Shown here: in pieces, positions 1-11,195 of the stretch
Layout of the letters: each line of letters opens with the position of its first letter
Numbering within the stretch: the first letter of the stretch is position 1
NCBI RefSeq assembly: GCF_048773025.1
Contig: NC_133572.1
Coordinates: 22,842,501 to 22,906,500 of the forward strand
Length of the DNA: 64,000 nt
Source: Camelus bactrianus
Taxonomy: Eukaryota; Chordata; Mammalia; Artiodactyla; Camelidae
Direction: 5' to 3'
The notes under the pieces: generated by a model
Databases searched by the model: none
What the model was told of the DNA's origin: nothing
The model's input: the letters and a program-made list of their open reading frames with translations, nothing else
Position numbers and translations under genes: made by a program

Positions 1-300
1 AGCATGTGGGGAGACGTTCTTTCAGCTAGCACAAAGGGAACGGCTTGCAGGAGAAACTTTTACTCTGGTTACTCAGTGTGTTTCCTAGTGCCGGTTTGAA
101 GTTCCTGCAGTTTTCACTGTAAAACCGAGTTGGAGCTTGTACTTCCCCTTATATATGTATGGACTGTAGTTTGCAACTGAAAAGAAACTTTGTGTTCCCA
201 ACAAGCTAGGTGAAGGACGGCTTTCACACACACTTATCTCTCAGAACTGAGCATGTGGAGAGACGTTCTTTCAGCTAGCAGAAAAGGGAACGGGTTGCAG

Positions 301-324
301 GAGAAACATTTACTCTGGTTTCTC
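301..324. other. Conserved 7-bp inverted repeat in the monomer (example copy)
   Basis: GAGAAAC and GTTTCTC are perfect inverted arms of 7 bp around a 10-base loop, at monomer positions 51-74. The pair is present in most monomers of all subtypes. It is broken where GGTTACTC replaces GGTTTCTC. It could form a small hairpin in single-stranded DNA or in a transcript. No function is shown. Confidence 0.55.
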
Positions 325-359
325 AGTGTGTTTCCTAGTGCCGGTTTGAAGTTCCTGCA

Positions 360-375
360 GTTTTCACTGTAAAAC
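360..375. other. 5-bp dyad in A, C, D and E monomers (example copy)
   Basis: GTTTT-CACTGT-AAAAC gives 5-bp arms with a 6-base loop, just after the conserved CTGCAG. It overlaps a second dyad, CAGT-TTTC-ACTG. B monomers, with TCTCTG in the middle, keep the 5-bp arms but lose the CAGT/ACTG dyad. Short dyads are common in centromeric satellites of several lineages; a role here is only a suggestion. Confidence 0.45.
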
Positions 376-748
376 CGAGTTGGAGCTTGTACTTCCCCTT
401 ATATATGTACGGACTGTAGTTTGCAACTGAAAAGAAACTTTGTGTTCCCAACAAGCTAGGTGAAGGGCGGCTTTCACACACACTTATCTCTCAGAACTGA
501 GCATGTGGAGAGACGTTCTTTCAGCTAGCACAAAGGGAACGGATTGCAGGAGAAACTTTTACTCTAGTTTCTCAGTGTGATTCCAAGTGCCGGTTAGAAG
601 TTCCTGCAGTTTTCTTTGTAAAACTGAATTGTATCTAGTACATTCCCATATATATGCATGGAGTGTAGTTTGCAACTGAAAAGAAACTTTGTGATCCCAA
701 CAAGCTAGGTGAAGGACGGCTTTCACACACACTTATCTCTCAGAACTG

Positions 749-995
749 AGCATGTGGAGAGACGTTCTTTCAGCTAGCACAAAGGGAACGGGTTGAGGAG
801 AACTTTTACTCTGGTTTCTCAGTGTGTTTCCTAGTGCCGGTTTGAAGTTCCTGCAGTTTTCACTGTAAAACCGAGTTGGAGCTTGTACTTCCCCTTATAT
901 ATGTATGGACTGTATTTTGCAACTTAAAATAGACTTTGTGTTCCCAACAAGCTAGGTGAAGCACGGCTTTCACACACACTTATCTCTCAGAACTT
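749..995. repeat. Short variant monomer with TTGAGGAG deletion
   Basis: This A-like monomer of 247 bp has lost bases in the GGGTTGCAGGAGAAAC segment (it reads GGGTTGAGGAGAAC) and carries AACTTAAAATAGAC in place of AACTGAAAAGAAAC. The same pair of marks occurs at about 7222, which ties 1-1990 to 6475-8463. Other TTGAGGAG copies without the second mark are near 9,500, 10,497, 12,237, 13,230 and 56,292. Confidence 0.7.
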
Positions 996-1887
996 AGCAT
1001 GTGGAGAGACGTTCTTTCAGCTAGCACAAATGGAACGGGTTGCAGGAGAAACTTTTACTCTGGTTTCTCAGTGTGATTCCAAGTGCCGGTTTGAAGTTCC
1101 TGCAGTTTTCTCTGTAAAACCGATTTGTAGCTAGTACATCCCCTATATATTTATGGAGTGTAGTTTGCAACTGAAAAGAAACTTAGTGTTCCCAACAAGC
1201 TAGCTGAAGGACGTCTTTCACACACACTTATCTCTCAGAACTGAGCATGTGGAGAGACGTTCTTTCAGCTAGCACAAAGGGAACGGGTTGCAGGAGAAAC
1301 TTTTACTCTGGTTTCTCAGTGTGTTTCCTAGTGCCGGTTTGAAGTTCCTGCAGTTTTCACTGTAAAACCGAGTTGGAGCTTGTACTTCCCCTTATATATG
1401 TACGGACTGTAGTTTGCAACTGAAAAGAAACTTTGTGTTCCCAACAAGCTAGGTGAAGGACGGCTTTCACACACACTTATCTCTCAGAACTGAGCATGTG
1501 GAGAGACATTCTTTCAGCTAGCACAAAGGGAACGGGTTGCAGGAGAAACATTTACTCTGGTTTATCAGTGTGTTTCCTAGTGCCGGTTTGAAGTTCCTGC
1601 AGTTTTCACTGTAAAACCGAGTTGGAGCTTGTACTTCCCCTTATATATGTATGGACTGTAGTTTGCAACTGAAAAGAAACTTTGTGTTCCCAACAAGCTA
1701 GGTGAAGGACTGCTTTCACACTCACTTATCTCTCAGAACTGAGCATGTGGAGAGACGTGCTTTCAGCTAGCACAAAGGGAACGGGTTGCAGAAGAAACTT
1801 TTACTCTGGTTTCTCAGTGTGATTCCAAGTGCCGGTTTGAAGTTCCTGCAGTTTTCTCTGTAAAACCGATTTGTAGCTAGTACATCC

Positions 1888-1903
1888 CCATATATATGTA
1901 TGG
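1888..1903. other. AT-rich near-palindrome (example copy)
   Basis: CCATATATATGTATGG is a 16-base near-perfect palindrome at monomer positions 147-162 of B, C and D monomers. A and E monomers have CCTTATATATGTA(T/C)GG here, which weakens the left arm. It is the most AT-rich point of the monomer and recurs every 249 bp. Confidence 0.5.
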
Positions 1904-2985
1904 AGTGTAGTTTGCAACTGAAAAGAAACTTTGTGTTCCCAACAAGCTAGGTGAAGGACGGCTTTCACACACACTTATCTCTCAGAACTGAGCATGTGGA
2001 GAGACGTTCTTTCAGCTAGCACAAAGGTAATGGGTTGTAGGAGAAACTTTTACTCTGGTTTCTCAGTGTGTTTCCTAGTGCCGGTTTGAAGTTCCTGCAG
2101 TTTTCACTGTAAAACCGAGTTGGAGCTTGTACTTCCCCTTATATATGTACGGAGAGTAGTTTGCAACTGAAAAGAAACTTTGTGTTCCCAACAAGCTAGG
2201 TGAAGGACGGCTTTCACACACACTTATCTCTCAGAACTGAGCATGTGGATAGACGTTCTTACAGCTAGCACAAAGGGAACGGGTTGCAGGGAAACTTTTA
2301 CTCTGGTTTCTCAGTGTGAATCCAAGTGCCGGTTTGAAGTTCCTGCAGTTTTCTCTGTAAAACCGATTTGTAGCTAGTACATCCCCATATATATGTATGG
2401 AGTGTAATTTGCAACTGAAAAGAAAGTTTGTGTTCCCAACAAGCTAGGTGAAGGACGGCTTACACACACACTTATCTCTCAGAACTGAGCATGTGGAGAG
2501 ACGTTCTTTCAGCTAGCACAAAGGGAACGGGTTGCAGGGGAAACTTTTACTCTGGTTTCTCAGTGTGTTTCCTAGTGCCGGTTTGAAGTTCCTGCAGTTT
2601 TCACTGTAAAACCGAGTTGGAGCTAGTACCTCACCATATATATGTATGGAGTGTAGTTTGCAACTGAAAAGAAACTTTGTGGTCCCAACAAGCTAGGTGA
2701 AGGACGGCTTTCACACACACTTATCTCTCAGAACTGAGCATGTGGAGAGACGTTCTTTCAGCTAGCACAAAGGGAACGGGTTGCATGAGAAACTTTTACA
2801 CTGGTTTCTCAGTGTGATTCCTAGTGCCGGTTTGAAGTTCCTGCAGTGTTCACTGTAAAACCGAGTTGGAGCAAGTACCTCCCCATATATATGTATGGAG
2901 TGTAGTTTGCAACTGAAAAGAAACTTTGTGTTCCCAACAATCTAGGTGAAGGACGGCTTTCACACACAATTATCTCTCAGAACTG

Positions 2986-3234
2986 AGCATGTGGAGAGAC
3001 GTTCTTTCAGCTAGCACAAAGGGAACGGGTTGCAGGAGAAACTTTTACTCTAGTTTCTCAGTGTGATTCCAAGTGCCGGTTTGAATTTCCTGCAGTTTTC
3101 TTTGTAAAACTGAATTGTATCTAGTACATTCCCATATATATGTATGGAGTGTAGTTTGCAACTGAAAAGAAACTTTGTGTTCCCAACAAGCTAGGTGAAG
3201 GACGGCTTTCACCCACACTTATCTCTCAGAAATG
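2986..3234. repeat. Reference monomer, subtype F (B-like variant)
   Basis: This B-like variant has CTCTAGTTTCTC, GATTCCAAG, TTTTCTTTGTAAAACTG, and AATTGTATCTAGTACATTC before the AT block. It occurs at 500, 2986, 4233 and 6974, and as the rear part of a hybrid at 3484. Related TTTTCTTTGTAAAACCG forms with GATTTATATCTAG fill much of 9.2-13.9 kb. Confidence 0.75.
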
Positions 3235-3483
3235 AGCATGTGGAGAGACGTTCTTTCAGCTAGCACAAAGGGAACGGCTTGCAGGAGAAACTTTTACTCT
3301 GGTTACTCAGTGTGTTTCCTAGTGCCGGTTTGAAGTTCCTGCAGTTTTCACTGTAAAACCGAGTTGGAGCTTGTACTTCCCCTTATATATGTATGGACTG
3401 TAGTTTGCAACTGAAAAGAAACTTTGTGTTCCCAACAAGCTAGGTGAAGTGCGGCTTTCACACACACTTATCTCTCAGAACTG

Positions 3484-3733
3484 AGCATGTGTAGAGACGT
3501 TCTTTCAGCTAGCAGAAAAGGGAACGGGTTGCAGGAGAAACTTTTACTCTAGTTTCTCAGTGTGATTCCAAGTGCCGGTTTGAATTTCCTGCAGTTTTCT
3601 TTGTAAAACTGAATTGTATCTAGTACATTCCCATATATATGTATGGAGTGTAGTTTGCAACTGAAAAGAAACTTTGTGTTTCCAACAAGCTAGGTGAAGG
3701 ACGCCTTTCATACACACATATCTCTCAGAACTG
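3484..3733. repeat. Hybrid monomer, A front and F rear
   Basis: The front part (AGCATGTGTAGAG, AGCAGAAAAGGG) matches the A monomer at 4731. The rear from about position 57 (CTTTTACTCTAGTTTC, GATTCCAAG, AATTGTATCTAG) matches F monomers at 2986 and 4233. The switch lies between monomer positions of roughly 45 and 70. This is what an unequal exchange or conversion between subtypes leaves behind. Confidence 0.65.
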
Positions 3734-6225
3734 AGCATGTGGGGAGACGTTCTTTCAGCTAGCACAAAGGGAACGGCTTGCAGGAGAAACTTTTACTCTG
3801 GTTACTCAGTTTGTTTCTTAGTGCCGGTTTGAAGTTCCTGCAGTTTTCACTGTAAAACCGAGTTGGAGCTTGTACTTCCCCTTATATATGTATGGACTGT
3901 AGTTTGCAACTGAAAAGAAACTTTGTGTTCCCAACAAGCTAGGTGAAGGACGGCTTTCACACACACTTATCTCTCAGAACTGAGCATGTGGAGAGACGTT
4001 CTTTCAGCTAGCAGAAAAGGGAACGGGTTGCAGGAGAAACATTTACTCTGGTTTCTCAGTGTGTTTCCTAGTGCCGGTTTGAATTTCCTGCAGTTTTCAC
4101 TGTAAAACCGAGTTGGAGCTTGTACTTCCCCTTATATATGTACGGACTGTAGTTTGCAACTGAAAAGAAACTTTGTGTTCCCAACAAGCTAGGTGAAGGA
4201 CGGCTTTCACACACACTTATCTCTCAGAACTGAGCATGTGGAGAGACGTTCTTTCAGCTAGCACAAAGGGAACGGGTTGCAGGAGAAACTTTTACTCTAG
4301 TTTCTCAGTGTGATTCCAAGTGCCGGTTTGAATTTCCTGCAGTTTTCTTTGTAAAACTGAATTGTATCTAGTACATTCCCATATATATGTATGGAGTGTA
4401 GTTTGCAACTGAAAAGAAACTTTGTGTTCCCAACAAGCTAGGTGAAGGACGGCTTTCACCCACACTTATCTCTCAGAAATGAGCATGTGGAGAGACGTTC
4501 TTTCAGCTAGCACAAAGGGAACGGCTTGCAGGAGAAACTTTTACTCTGGTTACTCAGTGTGTTTCCTAGTGCCGGTTTGAAGTTCCTGCAGTTTTCACTG
4601 TAAAACCGAGTTGGAGCTTGTACTTCCCCTTATATATGTATGGACTGTAGTTTGCAACTGAAAAGAAACTTTGTGTTCCCAACAAGCTAGGTGAAGTGCG
4701 GCTTTCACACACACTTATCTCTCAGAACTGAGCATGTGTAGAGACGTTCTTTCAGCTAGCAGAAAAGGGAACGGGTTGCAGGAGAAACATTTACTCTGGT
4801 TTCTCAGTGTGTTTCCTAGTGCCGGTTTGAAGTTCCTGCAGTTTTCACTGTAAAACCGAGTTGGAGCTTGTACTTCCCCTTATATATGTACGGACTGTAG
4901 TTTGCAACTGAAAAGAAACTTTGTGTTCCCAACAAGCTATGTGAAGGACGGCTTTCACACACACTTATCTCTCAGAACCTAGCATGTGGAGAGACGTTCT
5001 TTCAGCTAGCACAAAGGGAACGGGTTGCATGAGAAACTTTTACTCTGGTTACTCAGCGTGTTTCCTAGTGCCGGTTTGAAGTTCCTGCAGTTTTCACTGT
5101 AAAACCGAGTTGGAGCTTGTACTTCCCCTTATATATGTATGGTCTGTAGTTTGCAACTGAAAAGATACTTTGTGTTCCCAACAAGCTAGGTGAAGGACGG
5201 CTTTCACACACACTTATCTCTCAGAACTGAGCATGTGGAGAGACGTTCTTTCAGCTAGCACAAAGGGAACGGGTTGCAGGAGAAACTTTTACTCTGGTTT
5301 CTCAGTGTGTTTCCTAGTGCCGGTTTGAAGTTCCTGCAATTTTCACTGTAAAACCGAGTTGGAGCTTGTACTTCCCCTTATATATGTATGGACTGTAGTT
5401 TGCAACTGAAAAGAAACTTTGTGTTCCCAACAAGCTAGGTGAATGACGGCTTTCACACACACTTATCTCTCAGAACTGAGCATGTGGAGAGACGTTCTTT
5501 CAGCTTGCACAAAGGGAACGGTTTGCAGGAGAAACTTTTTCTCTGGTTTCTCAGTGTTATTCCAAGTGCCGGTTTGAAGTTCCTGCAGTTTTCTCTGTAA
5601 AACCGATTTGTAGCTAGTACATCCCCATATATATGTATGGAGTGTAGTTTGCAACTGAAAAGAAAGTTTGTGTTCCCAACAAGCTAGGTGAAGGACGGCT
5701 TTCACACACACTTATCTCTCAGAACTGAGCATGTGGAGAGACGTTCTTTCAGCTAGCACAAAGGGAACGGGTTGCAGGAGAAACTTTTACTCTGGTTTCT
5801 CAGTGTGTTTCCTAGTGCCGGTTTGAAGTTCCTGCAGTTTTCACTGTAAAACCGAGTTGGAACTAGTACCTCACCATATATATGTATGGAGTGTAGTTTG
5901 CAACTGAAAAGAAACTTTGTGGTCTCAACAAGCTAGGTGAAGGACGACTTTCACACACACTTATCTCTCAGAACTGAGCATGTGGAGAGACGTTCTTTCA
6001 GCTAGCACAAAGGGAACGGGTTGCCTGAGAAACTTTTACTCTGGTTTCTCAGTGTGATTCCTAGTGCCGGTTTGAAGTTCCTGCAGTTTTCACTGTAAAA
6101 CAGTGTTGGAGCTAGTACTTCCCCATATATATGTATGGAGTGTAGTTTGCAACTGAAAAGAAACTTTGTGTTCCCAACAAGCTATGTGAAGGACGGCTTT
6201 CACACACACTTAACTCTCAGAACTG

Positions 6226-6474
6226 AGCATGTGGAGAGACGTTCTTTCAGCTAGCACAAAGGTAATGGGTTGTAGGAGAAACTTTTACTCTGGTTTCTCA
6301 GTGTGTTTCCTAGTGCCGGTTTGAAGTTCCTGCAGTTTTCTCTGTAAAACCGATTTGTAGCTTGTACTTCCCCTTATATATGTACGGAAAGTAGTTTGCA
6401 ACTGAAAAGAAACTTTGTGTTCCCAACAAGCTAGCTGAAGGACGCCTTCCACACACACATATCTCTCAGAACTG
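6226..6474. repeat. E monomer with an internal B patch
   Basis: The monomer starts as E (AAAGGTAATGGGTTGTAGG, GTTTCCTAG). It switches to B marks at 6341-6359 (TCTGTAAAACCGATTTGTAG), then returns to A/E marks (CTTGTACTTCCCC). E sequence on both sides of a B tract of some tens of bases fits short gene conversion better than one crossover. Independent substitutions at several diagnostic sites are possible but less likely. Confidence 0.6.
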
Positions 6475-8463
6475 AGCATGTGGGGAGACGTTCTTTCAGC
6501 TAGCACAAAGGGAACGGCTTGCAGGAGAAACTTTTACTCTGGTTACTCAGTGTGTTTCCTAGTGCCGGTTTGAAGTTCCTGCAGTTTTCACTGTAAAACC
6601 GAGTTGGAGCTTGTACTTCCCCTTATATATGTATGGACTGTAGTTTGCAACTGAAAAGAAACTTTGTGTTCCCAACAAGCTAGGTGAAGGACGGCTTTCA
6701 CACACACTTATCTCTCAGAACTGAGCATGTGGAGAGACGTTCTTTCAGCTAGCAGAAAAGGGAACGGGTTGCAGGAGAAACATTTACTCTGGTTTCTCAG
6801 TGTGTTTCCTAGTGCCGGTTTGAAGTTCCTGCAGTTTTCACTGTAAACCGAGTTGGAGCTTGTACTTCCCCTTATATATGTACGGACTGTAGTTTGCAAC
6901 TGAAAAGAAACTTTGTGTTCCCAACAAGCTAGGTGAAGGACGGCTTTCACACACACTTATCTCTCAGAACTGAGCATGTGGAGAGACGTTCTTTCAGCTA
7001 GCACAAAGGGAACGGATTGCAGGAGAAACTTTTACTCTAGTTTCTCAGTGTGATTCCAAGTGCCGGTTAGAAGTTCCTGCAGTTTTCTTTGTAAAACTGA
7101 ATTGTATCTAGTACATTCCCATATATATCTATGGAGTGTAGTTTGCAACTGAAAAGAAACTTTGTGTTCCCAACAAGCTAGGTGAAGGACGGCTTTCACA
7201 CACACTTATCTCTCAGAACTGAGCATGTGGAGAGACGTTCTTTCAGCTAGCACAAAGGGAACGGGTTGAGGAGAACTTTTACTCTGGTTTCTCAGTGTGT
7301 TTCCTAGTGCCGGTTTGAAGTTACTGCAGTTTTCACTGTAAAACCGAGTTGGAGCTTGTACTTCCCCTTATATATGTATGGACTGTATTTTGCAACTTAA
7401 AATAGACTCTGTGTTCCCAACAAGCTAGGTGAAGCACGGCTTTCACACACACTTATCTCTCAGAACTTAGCATGTGGAGAGACGTTCTTTCAGCTAGCAC
7501 AAAGGGAACGGGTTGCAGGAGAAACTTTTGCTCTGGTTTCTCAGTGTGATTCCAAGTGCCGGTTTGAAGTTCCTGCAGTTTTCTCTGTAAAACCGATTTG
7601 TAGCTAGTACATCCCCTATATATATATGGAGTGTAGTTTGCAACTGAAAAGAAACTTAGTGTTCCCAACAATCTAGCTGAAGGACGCCTTTCACACACAC
7701 TTATCTCTCAGAACTGAGCATGTGGGGAGATGTTCTTTCAGCTAGCACAAAGGGAACGGCTTGCAGGAGAAACTTTTACTCTGGTTACTCAGTGTGTTTC
7801 CTAGTGCCGGTTTGAAGTTCCTGCAGTTTTCACTGTAAAACCGAGTTGGAGCTTGTACTTCCCCTTATATATGTATGGACTGTAGTTTGCAACTCAAAAG
7901 ATACTTTGTGTTCCCAACAAGCTAGGTGAAGGACGGCTTTCACACACACTTATCTCTCAGAACTGAGCATGTGGAGAGACGTTCTTTCAGCTAGCACAAA
8001 GGGAACGGGTTGCAGGAGAAACTTTTACTCTGGTTTATCAGTGTGTTTCCTAGTGCCGGTTTGAAGTTCCTGCAGTTTTCACTGTAAAACCGAGTTGGAG
8101 CTTGTACTTCCCCTTATATATGTATGGACTCTAGTTTGCAACTGAAAAGAAACTTTGTGTTCCCAACAAGCTAGGTGAAGGACTGCTTTCACACTCACTT
8201 ATCTCTCAGAACTGAGCATGTGGAGAGACGTGCTTTCAGCTAGCACAAAGGGAACGGGTTGCAGAAGAAACTTTTACTCTGGTTTCTCAGTGTGATTCCA
8301 AGTGCCGGTTTGAAGTTCCTGCAGTTTTCTCAGTAAAACCGATTTGTAGCTAGTACATCCCCATATATATGTATGGAGTGTAGTTTGCAACTGAAAAGAA
8401 ACTTTGTGTTCCCAACAAGCTAGGTGAAGGACGGCTTTCACACTCACTTATCTCTCAGAACTG
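6475..8463. repeat. 8-monomer block, copy 2 (partner at 1-1990)
   Basis: This is the second copy of the block at the left end, with the same private marks in order. It has some changes of its own, such as GGTTACTCAG in the sixth monomer where the first copy has GGTTTCTCAG. It abuts the 11-mer at 8464. The 26-monomer spacing could be a long HOR whose middle is degraded, or a single segmental duplication. Confidence 0.75.
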
Positions 8464-11195
8464 AGCATGTGGAGAGACGTTCTTTCAGCTAGCACAAAGG
8501 GAACGGGTTGCAGGATAAACTTTTACTCTGGTTTTTCAGTGTGTTTCCTAGTGCCGGTTTGAAGTTCCTGCAGTTTTCACTGTAAAACCGAGTTGGAGCT
8601 TGTACTTCCCCTTATATATGTATGGACTGTAGTTTGCAACTCAAAAGAAACTTTGTGTTCCCAACAAGCTAGGTGAAGGACGGCTTTCACACTCACTTAT
8701 CTCTCAGAAATGAGCATGTGGAGAGACGTTCTTTCAGCTAGCACAAAGGGATCGGGTTGCAGGAGAAACTTTTAATCTGGTTTCTCAGTGTGATTCCAAG
8801 TGCCGGTTTGAAGTTCCTGCAGTTTTCACTGTAAAACCGAGTTGGAGCAAGTACTTCCCCATATATATGTATGGAGTGTAGTTTGCAACTGAAAAGAAAC
8901 TTTGTGTTCCCAACATGCTAGGTGAAGGACGGCTTTCACACACACTTATGTCTCAGAACTGAGCATGTGGAGAGACGTTCTTTCAGCTAGCACAAAGGTA
9001 ACGTGTTGTAGGAGAAAATTATACTCTGGTTTCTCAGTGTGTTTCCTAGTGCCGGTTTGAAGTTCCTGCAGTTTTCACTGTAAAACCGAGTTGGAGCTTG
9101 TACTTCCCCTTATATATGTACGGACAGTAGTTTGCAACTGAAAAGAAACTTTGTGTTCCCAACAAGCTAGGTGAAGGACGGCTTTCACACACACTTATCT
9201 CTCAGAACTGAGCATGTGGAGAGACTTTCTTTCAGCTAGCAGGAAGGGAACGGGTTGCAGGAGAAACTTTTACTCTGGTTTCTCATTGTGATTCCAAGTG
9301 CCGGTTTGAAGTTCCTGCAGTTTTCTTTGTAAAACCGATTTATATCTAGTACATTCCCATACATATGTATGGATTGTAGTTTGCAACTGAAAAGAAACTT
9401 TGTGTTCCCAACAAGCTAGGTGAAGGACGGCTTTCACACACAATTATCTCTCAGAACTGACCATGTGGAGAGACGTTCTTTCAGCTAGCACAAGGGGAAC
9501 GGGTTGAGGAGAACTTTTACTCTGGTTTCTCAGTGTGTTTCCTAGTGCCGGTTTGAAGTTCCTGCAGTTTTCACTGTAAAACCGAGTTGGAGCTTGTACT
9601 TCCCCTTATATATGTATGGACTGTAGTTGCAACTGAAAAGAAACTTTGTGTTCCCAACAAGCTAGGTGAAGGACGGCTTTCACACTCACTTATCTCTCAG
9701 AACTGAGCATGTGGAGAGACATTCTTTCAGCTAGCACAAAGGGAACGGGTTGCAGGAGAAACTTTTACTCTGGTTTCTCAGTGTGATTCCAAGTGCCGGT
9801 TTGAAGTTCCTGCAGTTTTCTCTGTAAAACGGATTTGTTGCTAGTAAATCCCCATATATATGTATGGAGTGTAGTTTGCAACTGAAAAGAAACTTTGTGT
9901 TCCCAACAAGCTAGGTGAAGGCCGGCTTTCACACACACTTATCTCTCAGAACTGAGCATGTGGAGAGACGTACTTTCAGCTAGCACAAAGGTAACGGGTT
10001 GTAGGAGAAACTTTTACTCTGGTTTCTCAGTGTGTTTCCTAGTGCCGGTTTGAAGTTCCTGCAGTTTTCACTGTAAAACCGAGTTGGAGCTTGTACTTCC
10101 CCTTATATATGTACGGACAGTAGTTTGCAACTGAAAAGAAACTTTGTGTTCCCAACAAGCTAGGTGAAGGACGGCTTTCACACACACTTATCTCTCAGAA
10201 CTGAGCATGTGGAGAGACGTTCTTTCAGCTAGCAGGAAGGGAACGTGTTGCATGAGAAACTTTTACTCTGGTTTCTCAGTGTGATTCCAAGTGCCGGTTT
10301 GAAGTTCCTGCAGTTTTCTTTGTAAAACCGATTTATATCTAGTACAATCCCATATATATGTATGGAGTGTAGTTTGCAACTGAAAAGAAACTTTGTGTTT
10401 CCAACAAGCTAGGTGAAGGACGGCTTTCACACACACTTATCACTCAGGACTGAGCATGTGGAGAGACGTTCTTTCAGCTAGCACAAAGGGAACGGGTTGA
10501 GGAGAAATTTTACTCTGGTTTCTCAGTGTGTTTCCTAGTGCCGGTTTGAAGTTCCTGCAGTTTTCACTGTAAAGCCGAGTTGGAGGTGTACTTCCCCTTA
10601 TATATGTATGGACTGTAGTTTGCAACTGAAAATAAACTTTGTGTTCCCAACAAGCTAGGTGAAGGACGGCTTTCACACACATTATCTCTCAGAACTGAGC
10701 ATGTGGAGAGACGTTCTTTTAGCTAGCAGGAAGGGAACGGGTTGCAGGAGAAACTTTTACTCTGGTTTCTCAGTGTGATTCCAAGTGCCGGTTTGAAGTT
10801 CCTGCAGTTTTCTTTGTAAAACCGATTTATATCTAGTACATTCCCATATATATGTATGGAGAGTTGTTTGCAACTGAAAAGAAACTTTGTGTTCCCAACA
10901 AGCTAGGTGAAGGACGGCTTTCACACACACTTATCTCTCAGAACTGAGTATGTGGAGAGACGTTCTTTCAGGTAGCAGGAAGGGAACGGGTTGCAGGAGA
11001 AACTTTTACTCTGGTTTCTCAGTGTGGTTCCAAGTGCCGGTTTGAAGTTCCTGCAGTTTTCTTTGTAAAACCGATTTATATCTAGTACATTCCCATATAT
11101 ATGTATGGAGTGTAGTTTGCAACTGAAAAGAAACTTTGTGTTCCCAACAAGCTAGGTGAAGGACGGCTTTCACACACACTTATCTCTCAGAACTG
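8464..11195. repeat. 11-mer HOR I, copy 1
   Basis: Eleven monomers (2,732 bp) are followed at once by a second copy at 11196. Shared private marks at an offset of 2,732-2,733 bp include GGTTTTTCAGTG, GGGATCGGGTTG with TTTTAATCTGG, CCCAACATGCTAGG, AAAATTATACTCTGG, CATACATATGTATGG, ACTGACCATGTGG, AACGGATTTGTTGC, GGAGGTGTACTTCC and TTTCAGGTAGCAGG. By eye the copies differ at only about ten positions. Confidence 0.9.

Larger units (their letters stand above)
1..1990. repeat. 8-monomer block, copy 1 (partner at 6475-8463)
   Basis: Eight monomers match 6475-8463 at an offset of 6,473 bp, which is 26 monomers. Shared private marks in the same order are TGTGGGGAGACG at the start, GGTTACTCAG, AGCAGAAAAGGG, the TTGAGGAG deletion with AACTTAAAATAG, GGTTTATCAG, GGACTGCTTTCACACTCAC and GACGTGCTTTCAG. 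The match fades at the next monomer. Confidence 0.8.
1991..6474. repeat. Mixed A/B/F monomers between the two 8-mer blocks
   Basis: About 18 monomers without one clean HOR. It begins E-B-C-D, passes through F and A monomers, and ends A-B-C-D-E(hybrid). Parts recur at 1,247 bp (five monomers): GGCTTTCACCCACAC at about 3205 and 4452, and AGCATGTGTAGAGACG at 3484 and 4731. I see no gene. Confidence 0.7.

Noticed and set aside
221-240. CA microsatellite at TTTCACACACACTTATC
   Set aside because: It is only about four CA units, constant in length across monomers. It is part of the satellite unit and not an expanding microsatellite.
3544-3765. Minus-strand open frames of 60-82 codons with similar peptides (near 3.5, 5.5, 6.3, 6.7, 7.5, 10.4, 13.2, 38.4, 43.3, 46.3, 50.1, 50.8, 54.6, 58.5, 59.3 and 62.7 kb)
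   Set aside because: All are translations of the same satellite monomer in frames where a recurrent stop has mutated. They start and end at the same monomer positions, show no recognised domain, and have no promoter, splice or polyadenylation context.
10620-10640. Polyadenylation-like AATAAA in GAAAATAAACTTTG (also near 13,360)
   Set aside because: It comes from a single base change in AAAAGAAACTTTG copied with the 11-mer. There is no transcript context.
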